A DNA stretch of 64,000 nt from Afipia sp. 1NLS2 (GCF_000178995.1 NZ_ADVZ01000003.1:1-64000); one strand, 5' to 3'. Counted from the stretch's first letter, positions 28,301 to 36,140 are shown. Made by a program: numbers and translations. Notes: generated from the sequence alone by a model not told the origin.

Positions 28301-30172
28301 TGCCGTGGTGATCGCGAAGGCCCCGGTCGTGGCGTCGGCGATTCCCGTACCGAGCACGGTCGTTCCATTGCTGTCATATAGCGTCACGGTGCTGCCGGGC
28401 TCCGCCGAGCCGTCGATCTTCACTTGCGTGGCGTTGGTGATTCCATCGCCCTTCGTCCCGCTGTCAGTCGTTGTGTCGAGTGAAAGCGCGGTGGGCGCGG
28501 CAGGTGTGGCGGTGTCGATCTGCAAAATGCCGGCTGGATTATAGTTTGCTGCGCCGGATAGATCGGCATTGTTGCCGAGCTGATCCCGAATTGTCGCGCC
28601 GTTCAGGTTCGCGGACGATATTGAGAGATCTGACGTGTTCTGGCCCGACGCGACGACATAGCTGAAGGTCAGGGCGCTGCTGCCGGAGCCGCCGACATAG
28701 GTCGCCGTGCCCCCATCATTGAGTGTCAGCGTCGGCGCGCCGCCAGTTGTGTTGACAGTGACTGCGCTGCTGAAAGTGACGGTGAGCGTCACGGCCTTGC
28801 CGGCATTCAGGTCACCGCTGCCGTTGGTGACGCCTGTGCCGGAGACTGCGATCAACGAAATCGTTGGATTGGTCGTCGTCCCGACCTCGATCTGCGAGAC
28901 GGCGGTTTGCCACCATCCACTCGCGACGTATTCGTTGGATATCCAGAACGCGTTCGGATTGTTGGGGTCGGGGATGGCTGTCGAGTAGGCGCCCCAGCGC
29001 TGCACGCTTGAGCCATTGCCCGAGTTGAAGAATCCGGTGCTCGCCTGATAGAGGATGGGTGAGCTGAAGCTTCCGGCCGGCGCCGAGGCGGCCGCGTAGA
29101 CATAATAGTCCGAGGGATACATGTTCGGGCCGCTGGCGGTGAAATTGATAAGGACGTCACCAGCGCCATCCACGGCCAGAGAGCCGTTGAAGGTGGCTAC
29201 GTTAGTCCCGAGCGATGTACCGGATATATCCCCTTGGGCAACCAGGGTCGGGCTGTTCGGGTTGCTGACATCAATCTTGAACCAATGAACGAGCGGCACG
29301 CTGGAGCCGATCGGCTTCAGTTCGCAGACGCCCCACAGAAAGCCGTTGGCATATTGAAGGCTCTGAATGCGCTTGTCGCCGGCGTCGAGCAGCAGCGTGG
29401 TGCCTTGCTGCTGAGCCGTATAGGAGCCGCCCTGGTCGATATTGCCAAGCGTAATGGTCGTCGAAGGGCCGAATGTGCCGGTGGCCGTATTATAGGCCTG
29501 CACGACAGCGACGATCTGGCTGCCCGTCGAATAGTCGCACGCGTAATAGGTCGTTCCGCTGCTGCCTGTCGCGACGGTGAAAATACCCTGGTTCGATGGG
29601 GTAATCTGGTTGGCGACGACCGTCATTGTGCCGCCGTTATAGAGGCCGCCCCCGGCGCCGGCCGTCTTTCCGATCACCCACGTCTCGGTTCCTGCGTATC
29701 CCGAAACATTGACGTTATATTGTGGGGCCGTGATGTAGATGTTGCTGCCATCGACGGTGATGGATGGCCGATCGGATGAGGTCAGTTGACCGTTGATGGT
29801 CAGTGAGGTGTTGAGCGACGCGAAATACCAGCCATCGTTTGGGTTGGAGTCTTTCGAGACTGCAATGTCGATATTGCTGACGGCCCCGTTGGAGCCGATG
29901 TTCTCCATGATAATGATAAAACGGCCACTGGCGCTGTCGTAGATACAGCGCGGGTCGTAGAGCGAATTGGTCGCCGTCGCTCCAAGCGATGAGAAGAAGC
30001 TATAGACGGATTGTATCGTGGCGGCTCCGCCGGTGAGATTTGTCCACTCGATCCGGGAGCCTTCGGCCATCACGATGTTGTTTGGGCCGACCGCGAGGCC
30101 GTTGTGCGGCGGATAGCTCGATGTGTTCGAGATCCCGGAAAAGAGCGTATCTATTTTTGAGGTCGTGCTCAT
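25328..30172 (-). CDS. Giant secreted protein: duplicated propeller-like halves, Ig-like repeats, phosphoesterase domain
   Basis: A 1614-residue protein very rich in Gly, Ser, Thr and Asn and poor in Cys. Residues about 1-430 and 1000-1429 are homologous copies (for example SSYPPHNGLAVG versus SSYPPHNALAVG) and look like propeller or sialidase-type folds. Residues 431-760 hold a bacterial Ig-like region and two near-identical repeats of about 100 residues. Residues 761-994 match the phosphoesterase/acid phosphatase family (YDHIVVVIDENKNYSDVIGN, HPSEPNYLALFSGS, IVTFDESDS). The end holds another adhesion-like domain and a His/Asn-rich tail. There is no Sec signal peptide and no RTX nonapeptide, so export by the adjacent type I system is inferred. 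ATG 30172 has GGGAG seven bases upstream; ATG 30187 would swallow it. Confidence 0.8.
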   Translation of the reverse strand: MSTTSKIDTLFSGISNTSSYPPHNGLAVGPNNIVMAEGSRIEWTNLTGGAATIQSVYSFFSSLGATATNSLYDPRCIYDSASGRFIIIMENIGSNGAVSNIDIAVSKDSNPNDGWYFASLNTSLTINGQLTSSDRPSITVDGSNIYITAPQYNVNVSGYAGTETWVIGKTAGAGGGLYNGGTMTVVANQITPSNQGIFTVATGSSGTTYYACDYSTGSQIVAVVQAYNTATGTFGPSTTITLGNIDQGGSYTAQQQGTTLLLDAGDKRIQSLQYANGFLWGVCELKPIGSSVPLVHWFKIDVSNPNSPTLVAQGDISGTSLGTNVATFNGSLAVDGAGDVLINFTASGPNMYPSDYYVYAAASAPAGSFSSPILYQASTGFFNSGNGSSVQRWGAYSTAIPDPNNPNAFWISNEYVASGWWQTAVSQIEVGTTTNPTISLIAVSGTGVTNGSGDLNAGKAVTLTVTFSSAVTVNTTGGAPTLTLNDGGTATYVGGSGSSALTFSYVVASGQNTSDLSISSANLNGATIRDQLGNNADLSGAANYNPAGILQIDTATPAAPTALSLDTTTDSGTKGDGITNATQVKIDGSAEPGSTVTLYDSNGTTVLGTGIADATTGAFAITTAALAGGTHTITAKSTDLAGNTSIASAATTITIDTTAPGAPTGLSLDTSTDSGTKGDGITSSTQIEIDGSAAPGSAVTLYDTNGTTIIGTGTANATTGAFSITTSVLAIGNHSITAKAADVAGNVSTASAPYSVTVTAPTYDHIVVVIDENKNYSDVIGNAAAPFINSLVASGTLFTSYSAVTHPSEPNYLALFSGSTQGVTDDGIYFFPNAPTLAGELIQAGYTFTGYAESRSTRSHDPWESFGDSQNLGQSFSQFPTDFNQLPTVSFVIPNLNDDMHDGTVAQGDQWLSDNLSAYAAWAQANNSLLIVTFDESDSSSSNQIPTIIVGDGIPVGENTQALNHYSLLHTIEDIYGLPGLTTNDTSAPVINFSAVNPPVVTSEIETQFSGISDPSSYPPHNALAVGSNYIVMAEGSKIEWSNLTGGASTTQSVYQFFKSLGSTATNALFDPRIAYDSVNGRYIVTMDNIGSNGTISNIDIAVSKDSNPNDGWYFASLNTSLTLNGSLTSSDTPVVSVDGTNIYITAPQYNVSGGGWQGTAVWVIGDIVGAGGGIYNGGTMTVTASEVTSPSQGIYRVVAGGNGYTYYASSYSTGGQIVVTLQAYNVATNTFGAVSTIGLGKIDQGGSYTAQQLGTSLLLDATDKRVQNLAYSNGFLYGITEEKPIGSSVPLVHWFKIDVSNPNSPTLVAQGDISGASLGTNVATFNGSIAVDGAGDVLINFTASGPNMYPSDYYVYQSAGNGAGSFSAPILYQASSGFFNSGNGSSVQRWGINSTTIADPNNAHGFWVSNEYVANGWWQTSVTEISIQPSLETPTLTLGSTALTVNAGSSATLPISVAGFDADDTVTVAIGGLTSYETITDTLDKQTFSGSSVTLTAAEVNSGLSLQSSYAGTDHPVNTLTITASNTTAGESATSAAQTITVTDPPASPAMTWSNWNQHNSSFQHLTALMEQYMAAGLHGAGSHNFGSTNDTPTHFNPEEQPFLGTSHHSHFS
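25885..27170 (-). repeat. Copy B of the internal gene duplication
   Basis: This is the second propeller-like half of the giant secreted protein, matching copy A at 28880-30172 over the same length. It starts with SEIETQFSGISDPSSYPPHN. Differences are scattered, and no frame change is seen, so both copies appear to be under selection. Confidence 0.85.
27900..28515 (-). repeat. Two tandem Ig-like repeats of about 100 codons
   Basis: Two consecutive units each begin near APTALSLDTTTDSGTKGDG or APTGLSLDTSTDSGTKGDG. They continue with IDGSAEPGSTVTLYDSNGTT or its close variant and end in AGNTSIASA/AGNVSTASA. They resemble repeats of large bacterial adhesins. Confidence 0.85.
28880..30172 (-). repeat. 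Copy A of an internal gene duplication (about 1290 bases)
   Basis: This stretch encodes the N-terminal half-domain of the giant secreted protein. It aligns along its full length with 25885-27170, with shared blocks such as NIDIAVSKDSNPNDGWYFAS and PLVHWFKIDVSNPNSPTLVA. Boundaries are approximate. Confidence 0.85.
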
Positions 30173-30238
30173 GTGACGCTCCCGCATTCAGCCCGTTAGC
30201 GAGTCTCCGGTATTGTCATCGATTGTCGAAATATGAAG

Positions 30239-30961
30239 CTATGTGGCGGCGTGACCTTCTTCCGAGACAGGGTCTTGAAGTTCTGATGCAATGCCCAGCA
30301 TCTTTGGGATGTGGCCGGTGAGGAGCAAACAGACCGTCGCCAGAATGATGCGGAGGTCATTGGTCGCGCTGATCTCGCGGCTGTAGCGCTCATAATAGCC
30401 GAACTTGATCGGAAGGATTTTGTATCGGTAGATCGCCACCGGATCCTTGTCCTGATCGAGCAGATCGCTCTCGTTGCGAAAGAGTATCGCGGCGTAATCA
30501 GTCATTCCGGGGCGCATCGAAAGAAGGATCGCGCGCTGCGCGGGTGAGAAGAATTCCATGAACTCCGGAACCTCGGGGCGGGGCCCGACCAGTGACATGT
30601 CGCCTGCGAGAACGTTGATGAGTTGCGGAAGCTCGTCGAGCTTTGTCCGCCTCAGGAACGCGCCAAGTCGGGTCACCCGCTTGTCCGCGCGTACGGTGAG
30701 AGGCACGCCACGCGGTGCCTTTGTCGCCTTCATCGAGCGGAACTTGTAGATTCGAAACGGGTGGCCGTTCAGTCCGACCCGGATTTGTCGGAAGAATGCG
30801 GGCCCGGGCGTCTCCATCCGGATCATGATCGCGATAAGAACGAACAGTGGCGACAGCAGGATCAGTCCAAGCGCCGAACCGGCGACATCGATTGTGCGCT
30901 TGACCTTGAGTGTTGTGACGGGCGGGGCTGTGGCCGTGGTGTTGCTGTCGCAGGCGAGCAT
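30239..30961 (-). CDS. Initiating sugar phosphotransferase (ExoY/WcaJ catalytic type)
   Basis: A 240-residue bacterial sugar transferase that loads the first sugar-1-phosphate onto undecaprenyl phosphate. It has the single N-terminal hydrophobic helix (VAGSALGLILLSPLFVLIAI), then FFRQIRVGLNGHPFRIYKFRSM, and the family signature LRRTKLDELPQLINVLAGDMSLVGPRPE. It lacks the extra four-helix domain of WcaJ-type enzymes and is therefore the short ExoY/PglC-like form. It lies five bases after the aminotransferase gene. Which sugar it uses cannot be read from the sequence. Confidence 0.92.
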   Translation of the reverse strand: MLACDSNTTATAPPVTTLKVKRTIDVAGSALGLILLSPLFVLIAIMIRMETPGPAFFRQIRVGLNGHPFRIYKFRSMKATKAPRGVPLTVRADKRVTRLGAFLRRTKLDELPQLINVLAGDMSLVGPRPEVPEFMEFFSPAQRAILLSMRPGMTDYAAILFRNESDLLDQDKDPVAIYRYKILPIKFGYYERYSREISATNDLRIILATVCLLLTGHIPKMLGIASELQDPVSEEGHAAT

Positions 30962-30966
30962 GGTGA

Positions 30967-32208
30967 TTACTCCAGCAATTCCTGCAATGCGCGGGCCACC
31001 CGATCGACCTCTCCGTCGGTCATGGTGGGGAAGAGCGGCAACGACAGCGCCCCGGCGAAATAGCGATCGGCTTGAGGAAACTCATCCGGCCTGAAGGCAT
31101 AGCGTTTCTGCCAGTAGGTCATCTGGTGAAGCGGCCGGTAATGCACCGATGTGCCGATGCCCTGTGCGGTCAAGGCCGCGATCACCTCGTCGCGGGTGAG
31201 GCGCGCGGTTTCGTGGAGCCGAATTGGAAACAGATGCCAGGAATGAAGGCTTCCCGCAGGAGCCGGTGCGGGGCAATCGAGCGGCAGATCGACGAGCCTT
31301 TTCAGATAACGCTCGGCAGCGTGTTGACGCCCGGATTGCAGGCTGTTGGCGCGGCCAAGCTGAACCACGCCGACGGCGGCGGCGACGTCGGTGAGGTTGT
31401 ATTTGAATCCCGGTGATACGACGTCATACGCCCAGGAGGCTCCGACCTTGCTGAAGCGGTCGAACGCATCGCGGTTGAGTCCATGGGTGCGCATGACGCG
31501 CGCACGGGCGGCGATCTCCGGGTTGCGGGTTACGATCATGCCGCCTTCGCCGGTCGTGATCGGCTTGGTGGCGTAGAAGCTGAACACGCAGGCATCCGAT
31601 TCCGACGTGCCGACCGGATGGCCGGAGCGGTGCGCCGGCATCGCGTGTGCTGCATCCTCGATAACCTTGAGATGATGGTGGCGGGCGAAGTCGAGCACCG
31701 CGGCCATATCGCAGGGAAAGCCGCCGAAATGGACCGGAATAATCGCCTTGCAGCGTGGCGTGATGCGCCGCGCCGCGTCATCGAGATCGATTGTGCGCGT
31801 TTCCGGATCGACATCGACAAAGACAACCTCTGCGCCAAGGTAGCGTATCACCGAAGCGGTGGCGGTGAATGTCAGGGTCGGCACCAGCACTTCGTCGCCG
31901 GGGCCGATCCCGCAAGCTTCTGCGGCGAGGTGGAGCCCGGCGGTTGCCGAGTTGACCGCCACAGCCTCCACGCCGTTCCCGAGAAAGCTTGCGAATTTCT
32001 GTTCGAACTCGCGCGCCTTGGCCCCGGTGGTCAACCATCCCGAGCGAAGCACGGCGGTTACGGCTTCGATCTCGTCTTCGGTGATAACGGGGCGAAAGAA
32101 GGGGATGTTTGCCGGAGGCGCGTGCAACTTAGGTTGATCGGATGGAACGGCGAGCGGCAGCCTGCCAATCTTTGCAGTGCGGACGTCCTGTGCCTCCTGA
32201 TACCGCAT
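30967..32208 (-). CDS. DegT/DnrJ/EryC1/StrS-family sugar aminotransferase
   Basis: A 413-residue PLP-dependent aminotransferase that makes amino sugars on nucleotide-activated keto-sugars. It shows IPFFRPVITEDEIEAV at the start of the fold, EDAAHAMPA, and FYATKPITTGEGGM carrying the PLP-binding Lys near residue 213. HYRPLHQM follows near the C-terminus. I place the start at ATG 32208, just after the stop of the upstream epimerase gene and with AGAGGG before it; the open frame continues upstream without family similarity. With the neighbouring epimerase it probably produces an amino sugar for the polymer. Confidence 0.88.
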   Translation of the reverse strand: MRYQEAQDVRTAKIGRLPLAVPSDQPKLHAPPANIPFFRPVITEDEIEAVTAVLRSGWLTTGAKAREFEQKFASFLGNGVEAVAVNSATAGLHLAAEACGIGPGDEVLVPTLTFTATASVIRYLGAEVVFVDVDPETRTIDLDDAARRITPRCKAIIPVHFGGFPCDMAAVLDFARHHHLKVIEDAAHAMPAHRSGHPVGTSESDACVFSFYATKPITTGEGGMIVTRNPEIAARARVMRTHGLNRDAFDRFSKVGASWAYDVVSPGFKYNLTDVAAAVGVVQLGRANSLQSGRQHAAERYLKRLVDLPLDCPAPAPAGSLHSWHLFPIRLHETARLTRDEVIAALTAQGIGTSVHYRPLHQMTYWQKRYAFRPDEFPQADRYFAGALSLPLFPTMTDGEVDRVARALQELLE

Positions 32209-32219
32209 GGCGAGGCCCT

Positions 32220-33794
32220 CTAAGCCGCAGCAGCCTGTCTCGGCCCGTGACTGGGCGCGAGATGATCGATGCTCATATACTCGGTTTCCCAACCGGTGAT
32301 CTTGAAGCTGCCGAAGCTCTGGCTTCCGCATTCCTTCAGATAGAGAACATTGCTGTAGGTCGGGAGAGAGTAGTGTCCGACCTGGTTCGTGCGCACCACA
32401 GCGATGACTTGCGCGATTCCACTCTCCAGCGTCCATGACGGTTCAAATCCGAGTTGGCTGCGGATCTTCGCGAACGACACATGGTAGTTGCGCTTGTCGA
32501 CCGCGCCGTCATCGGAAACGATCTTGGCGTCCGGCACCTGTGCCTTGATGAGCGCCGCGAGCTGGCCGAGTGTATAGTTCTGGGCGTCGCTGCCGACGTT
32601 GAAGACCTCGCCCGCAACGCACGCCACCGGAGCGGTGAGCGTCGTGACGATGGCCTTCGCCACATCGTCGACATGGATGAACGGCCGCCATTGGTCTGGC
32701 CCAAAAACGGTGATGACGCCGTCGCGGACGGCCTTCGCACAAAGTAGGTTGGCCACAAGGTCGAACCGCGTGCGTCCAGAAATGCCGTAAACCGTGGCGA
32801 AGCGCAGACACGTTACGGCGAAATCGTCGCTATGCAGTGTACCGAGCAAGGCTTCGGACGCAACCTTGCTGCGGGCATAGAGCGACTGGGGATTGAAGTG
32901 AGACGTTTCGTCCACGGTCTCGTCGCAGGCGCCATAGACCGAGCACGAGCTTGCGAAGATGAAGCGTTTCGCGCCGCATGCCTTGGCAATCTCGCCGACG
33001 AGTTTGGTTGCGGTCACATTGATGTCGATAGTGAGTTCCGGATCGACGGCGCACGCCGGGTCGCCGACGAGTCCGCCGAGATGGATCACGACGCCCATGC
33101 CGCTCATAGCTCGGGTGAGGGCCTCGATGTGGCGGAAATCCTCCCGGATGACCGTCAGTCCCGGATGCCCGGCAACGCGCGCGAGTGGTTCGTCGCCGTA
33201 ATGCAGCGCGTCGAGAACCGTCACATGCTTGCCAAGGTTCAGCAGTTTTTCAACGAGCGCGGAACCGATATAGCCGGCGCCGCCGATCACCAGAACGCGC
33301 GACTCATCGGGCTCGCGATGTTCGGCCGGATAGCTGATCTCGTGATCTTCCGAACGCAGGACGAACGAGATAATGCGCGCGAGGCAGGCGAGCAACGCTG
33401 CGCCCGAGAACGATGTCAGTAAAATGCGCGGCGTGACACCAGAGGAATCCGGTACGAACATATGAGCGGCTGCTGCAAGGATCAGCAGCACGAGGTTGAT
33501 GCGTATGATGCGGCTAATTTTTGTCGCAAGGGAATAGCCGTGCGGGCATGTGTAGAGTCCCGCATCCGCATAAGCGACGAAGGTGAGGAGCGAGAAAATA
33601 CCCAGGAACGGAAAGATATGTTTCGATTGATAGGCGAGGAGAGCGGCGTAACTTCGATCTTCTATGAAGAACCAGCCAATCAGAAACGCTGTCCATAATG
33701 AGCCGATATCTACTGCAACGCGCAGGACAGAACCTGTGGTGGGACGTAATGCAAGGAGAAGCTTGAAAGAAATCAATCGCTGCAACAAAGCCAT
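32220..33794 (-). CDS. Membrane-anchored NAD-dependent sugar epimerase/dehydratase
   Basis: A 524-residue fusion. Residues about 1-150 hold four predicted membrane helices similar in arrangement to the N-terminus of WbpM/CapD or WcaJ proteins. From about residue 165 a short-chain dehydrogenase fold starts with VLVIGGAGYIGSALVEKL. FASSCSVYG supplies the Ser region, and the catalytic YxxxK is YARSK (Tyr about 306, Lys about 310). The substrate is probably a nucleotide sugar. ATG 33794 is preceded by CGGAG. It is the first gene of the leftward block that also encodes the type I secretion system. A NarL-type palindrome lies about 270 bases upstream. Confidence 0.85.
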   Translation of the reverse strand: MALLQRLISFKLLLALRPTTGSVLRVAVDIGSLWTAFLIGWFFIEDRSYAALLAYQSKHIFPFLGIFSLLTFVAYADAGLYTCPHGYSLATKISRIIRINLVLLILAAAAHMFVPDSSGVTPRILLTSFSGAALLACLARIISFVLRSEDHEISYPAEHREPDESRVLVIGGAGYIGSALVEKLLNLGKHVTVLDALHYGDEPLARVAGHPGLTVIREDFRHIEALTRAMSGMGVVIHLGGLVGDPACAVDPELTIDINVTATKLVGEIAKACGAKRFIFASSCSVYGACDETVDETSHFNPQSLYARSKVASEALLGTLHSDDFAVTCLRFATVYGISGRTRFDLVANLLCAKAVRDGVITVFGPDQWRPFIHVDDVAKAIVTTLTAPVACVAGEVFNVGSDAQNYTLGQLAALIKAQVPDAKIVSDDGAVDKRNYHVSFAKIRSQLGFEPSWTLESGIAQVIAVVRTNQVGHYSLPTYSNVLYLKECGSQSFGSFKITGWETEYMSIDHLAPSHGPRQAAAA

Positions 33795-34464
33795 ACGCGT
33801 TACTCCGGGCAGATGAACCACGGCGTTGACTCGACGCAATCGGGCACGGGATATTGCAAGGAGAGAAGCGGCCAGTGTGAATCAAGATGATCACAGCCGT
33901 CGTTCCCCTCCGGAGGAGTTTCTTATTGTTTTGATGCCTCTCCGCTGTTCCTGATGCTCGGACAATCGGCCGGATGACGACTATAGCGCAGCCGCAACTG
34001 CTGGCTGAGGACTAAACTGGATTACCACCACGAACGGTGCGATTGGGCGGCGAACGCGGGCTGAGTACTTACAAGTGGGTAGGCCGTACGACAATGTTAT
34101 GTGCGACGGCAGATCGGCGGCGATCTGCATCGTTTCCTGTTGAAGTCGTTCTGCGGAGCTTTCGGGAGATGTTTTGCGCTATCGGCTGCGAAGAAATCGA
34201 GTCGCACGTGCGTTGGTGGCGACGAGTCTTGTCATGCCTGCGGATGGCGACCGGTAAATAAAAATAACTTACTGAATAAATTCAAATTTCTGGCTTGGTG
34301 AGGCGCTGGCGGACAGTCGGGGATGCTATGAAAATTCTGGTCTCGCCGGTTTGCAACCAGACAAAAAGATTCAGCCGAATTGTTCTGGATCATTTCCGCG
34401 CTCTGGGAGGATAACCAAGCTACGAAGTATGAGCCCGGCCGTTCGCCAGGCGAGCAGCTAGGCC
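33795..34464. other. 670-base intergenic region at the right edge of the EPS island
   Basis: I see no convincing gene here. It contains a NarL-type site at 34066-34081, a perfect 8-bp stem-loop at 34109-34128 (GCAGATCG and CGATCTGC around GCGG) and an AT-rich stretch at about 34253-34292. It separates the leftward epimerase operon from the rightward DUF488 gene, so it should hold both promoters. Confidence 0.6.
34066..34081. promoter_or_regulatory. NarL-type 7-2-7 palindrome upstream of the epimerase/secretion operon
   Basis: TACTTACAAGTGGGTA consists of TACTTAC (six of seven matches to TACYYMT), two bases, and GTGGGTA, read on the other strand as TACCCAC (six of seven). It has the same geometry as the three sites around 17029-17916, some 17 kb away. 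Confidence 0.4.
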
Positions 34465-35034
34465 ATGGAACAACCTTTTTTCACCATCGGACATTCGACC
34501 AGGACGATCGAAGAGTTTGTCGAACTGCTGAAGGAATCCGAGGTCGGGCTGGTGGTGGATGTGCGCACCATTCCGCGCTCGCGTACCAACCCGCAATATA
34601 ATCGCGACACGCTGCCGGGAAGCCTTGGCGATTTCCAGATCGGCTACGAGCACATCGCCGAACTTGGCGGCCTGCGCGCCAAGAAAGGCATCGACCCTCA
34701 GGTCAACGGCTTCTGGCAGAACAAGAGCTTCCACAATTACGCCGACTATGCGCTGGGCGAAACTTTTCATCAAGGCTTCGTGCGGCTTCTCGAACTCGGC
34801 GCAGCGCCGCGCTGCGCCATCATGTGCGCGGAGGCGGTATGGTGGAGATGTCACCGCCGCATCATCGCCGACTATCTGCTGGCGAGGGGCAGGCAGGTCT
34901 TCCACATCCTCGGCAAAGGGAATGTCGAGCCTGCGAAGATGACGCCCGGCGCCAAGGTGGGGCCGGATCACACCGTGCTTTATCCTCCCGGAGAATCGTC
35001 GGCAGGGATGAAGCGCGGATTGAAGAAGGAATGA
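34465..35034 (+). CDS. DUF488 family protein
   Basis: A 189-residue soluble protein with the family start FFTIGHSTRTIEEFVELLKE, then VVDVRTIPRSRTNPQYN and a later Cys-containing segment MCAEAVWWRCHRRIIADYL. These are the standard conserved blocks of DUF488. The biochemical role of this family is not established. It is followed seven bases later by a small membrane protein gene and may form a two-gene operon with it. Confidence 0.9.
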   Translation: MEQPFFTIGHSTRTIEEFVELLKESEVGLVVDVRTIPRSRTNPQYNRDTLPGSLGDFQIGYEHIAELGGLRAKKGIDPQVNGFWQNKSFHNYADYALGETFHQGFVRLLELGAAPRCAIMCAEAVWWRCHRRIIADYLLARGRQVFHILGKGNVEPAKMTPGAKVGPDHTVLYPPGESSAGMKRGLKKE

Positions 35035-35041
35035 GCCCGCC

Positions 35042-35518
35042 ATGGATGACCTTGCTCTCGCCCGCGCCCTGCATGTCCTGGCTGTCGTGATCTGGATCGG
35101 CGGCGCCTCGATGGCGACGACGGTGTTCCTGCCAGCGTTGCGGCGCGGTGTGTTCGGCAAGGATATGCTCGCGACATTCGAAGCGGTCGAGCATCGCTTC
35201 ATCTGGCAGGCACGCACCATGGTGCTCATCGTCGGTCTCAGCGGATTCTACATGCTGTGGAAGTTCGATCTCTGGGATCGCTTCCATTCCGCGTCGTTCT
35301 GGTGGATGCACGCGATGGTGTGCGTCTGGGCGCTGTTTGCCTTTGTGCTGTTCATCGGGGAGCCGTTCATTCTGAAGCCGCGCTTCCATCGCTGGGTGCA
35401 TGCAAATCCCGATCTGACATTCCTCTGGGTGCAGCGCGCGCATTGGGTGTTGGTGGGGCTGGCATGGATCGCCGTGTTCGGCGCGGTCGCCGGCAGTCAC
35501 GGCTGGTCGATCTTCTGA
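35042..35518 (+). CDS. CopD-like small membrane protein
   Basis: A 158-residue inner-membrane protein with four predicted helices. The N-terminus RALHVLAVVIWIGGASMAT carries the H-x6-W-x-GG pattern seen in CopD and related membrane proteins, which may bind heme or copper. Further His residues occur in helices or loops (EHRFIWQ, FWWMHAMV, HRWVHANP, QRAHWVL). No functional assignment is safe. It lies downstream of the DUF488 gene on the same strand. Confidence 0.65.
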   Translation: MDDLALARALHVLAVVIWIGGASMATTVFLPALRRGVFGKDMLATFEAVEHRFIWQARTMVLIVGLSGFYMLWKFDLWDRFHSASFWWMHAMVCVWALFAFVLFIGEPFILKPRFHRWVHANPDLTFLWVQRAHWVLVGLAWIAVFGAVAGSHGWSIF

Positions 35519-35528
35519 AAGGTCCCAC

Positions 35529-35990
35529 TCACGGCACGATGTCGTGCCACTCCGAGAATGTCGCGGCCTGACCATGATGCGTCCCATCGGCATCGATCAG
35601 TTGCCAGACGATGGCATTCTCGATCCGGAAGCGCCGGCCGGATTTCGCGATGCGGATGCCGGAATAGTCGGCGATAAAGCCGTCGCGGCTCACGCGATCG
35701 AGCAGCCTTTGCCGTTCGGCCCGCTCCGGCGCTTCGGCGGACAACCGCGAAGGCAGGCCGATCAGTTCATCCGCCGAATATTCGAAGCAGGCCTGCGCGA
35801 TCTCATTGGCATAGATGAAGCGTGGGTCGGCGCCGCCGTCATGGGCGAGCACGGCGAATGGCGCCTGATGATAGAGCCATTCCGCCCCGGCTGAAGGAGC
35901 GGCCAGTTCGCGGCCCGTCAGGCGGCGGAAGCTGCCGGCGATGAGATCGAAAAGTCGAAGATCCGCAGCAATGCGGCCGCCTACGGGCAT
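35529..35990 (-). CDS. MEKHLA domain-containing protein
   Basis: A 153-residue cytoplasmic protein built from a PAS-like MEKHLA domain. Recognisable parts are APFAVLAHDGGADPRFIYANEIAQACFEYSADELIGLPSRLSAE and the late FRIENAIVWQLIDADG. The domain is thought to sense light, oxygen or redox in other proteins, but free-standing bacterial members are uncharacterised. ATG 35990 has GGAG five bases upstream; ATG 36017 is less well supported. It is transcribed divergently from the tartrate dehydratase gene. Confidence 0.8.
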   Translation of the reverse strand: MPVGGRIAADLRLFDLIAGSFRRLTGRELAAPSAGAEWLYHQAPFAVLAHDGGADPRFIYANEIAQACFEYSADELIGLPSRLSAEAPERAERQRLLDRVSRDGFIADYSGIRIAKSGRRFRIENAIVWQLIDADGTHHGQAATFSEWHDIVP

Positions 35991-36140
35991 AGGAACTCCA
36001 TAAAGTATTGTGTTCAAGTATCGTGTCGCGGCACAGCGGAATGTCTGGGTCGTGATGCTCTCTGCATTTTACGGGATTGCATGCAATGCATCCATCGCTA
36101 GATTGGCGGGCCAGCTCGTGCCCTCCAATTGGATTTGCCC

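Noticed and set aside
25328-30172. RTX calcium-binding repeats in the giant secreted protein
   Set aside because: I looked for GGxGxDxxx nonapeptides near the C-terminus because a type I system is adjacent; none is present.
34109-34128. 8-bp stem-loop in the gap at the EPS island edge, considered as a terminator or small RNA end
   Set aside because: No proper T-tract and no recognisable promoter-to-terminator unit; kept only as a note in the intergenic entry.
34328-34414. 28-codon open frame beginning MKILVSPVC in the gap before the DUF488 gene
   Set aside because: It has a GGGGA stretch upstream, but it is too short to judge, resembles nothing known to me and could easily arise by chance.
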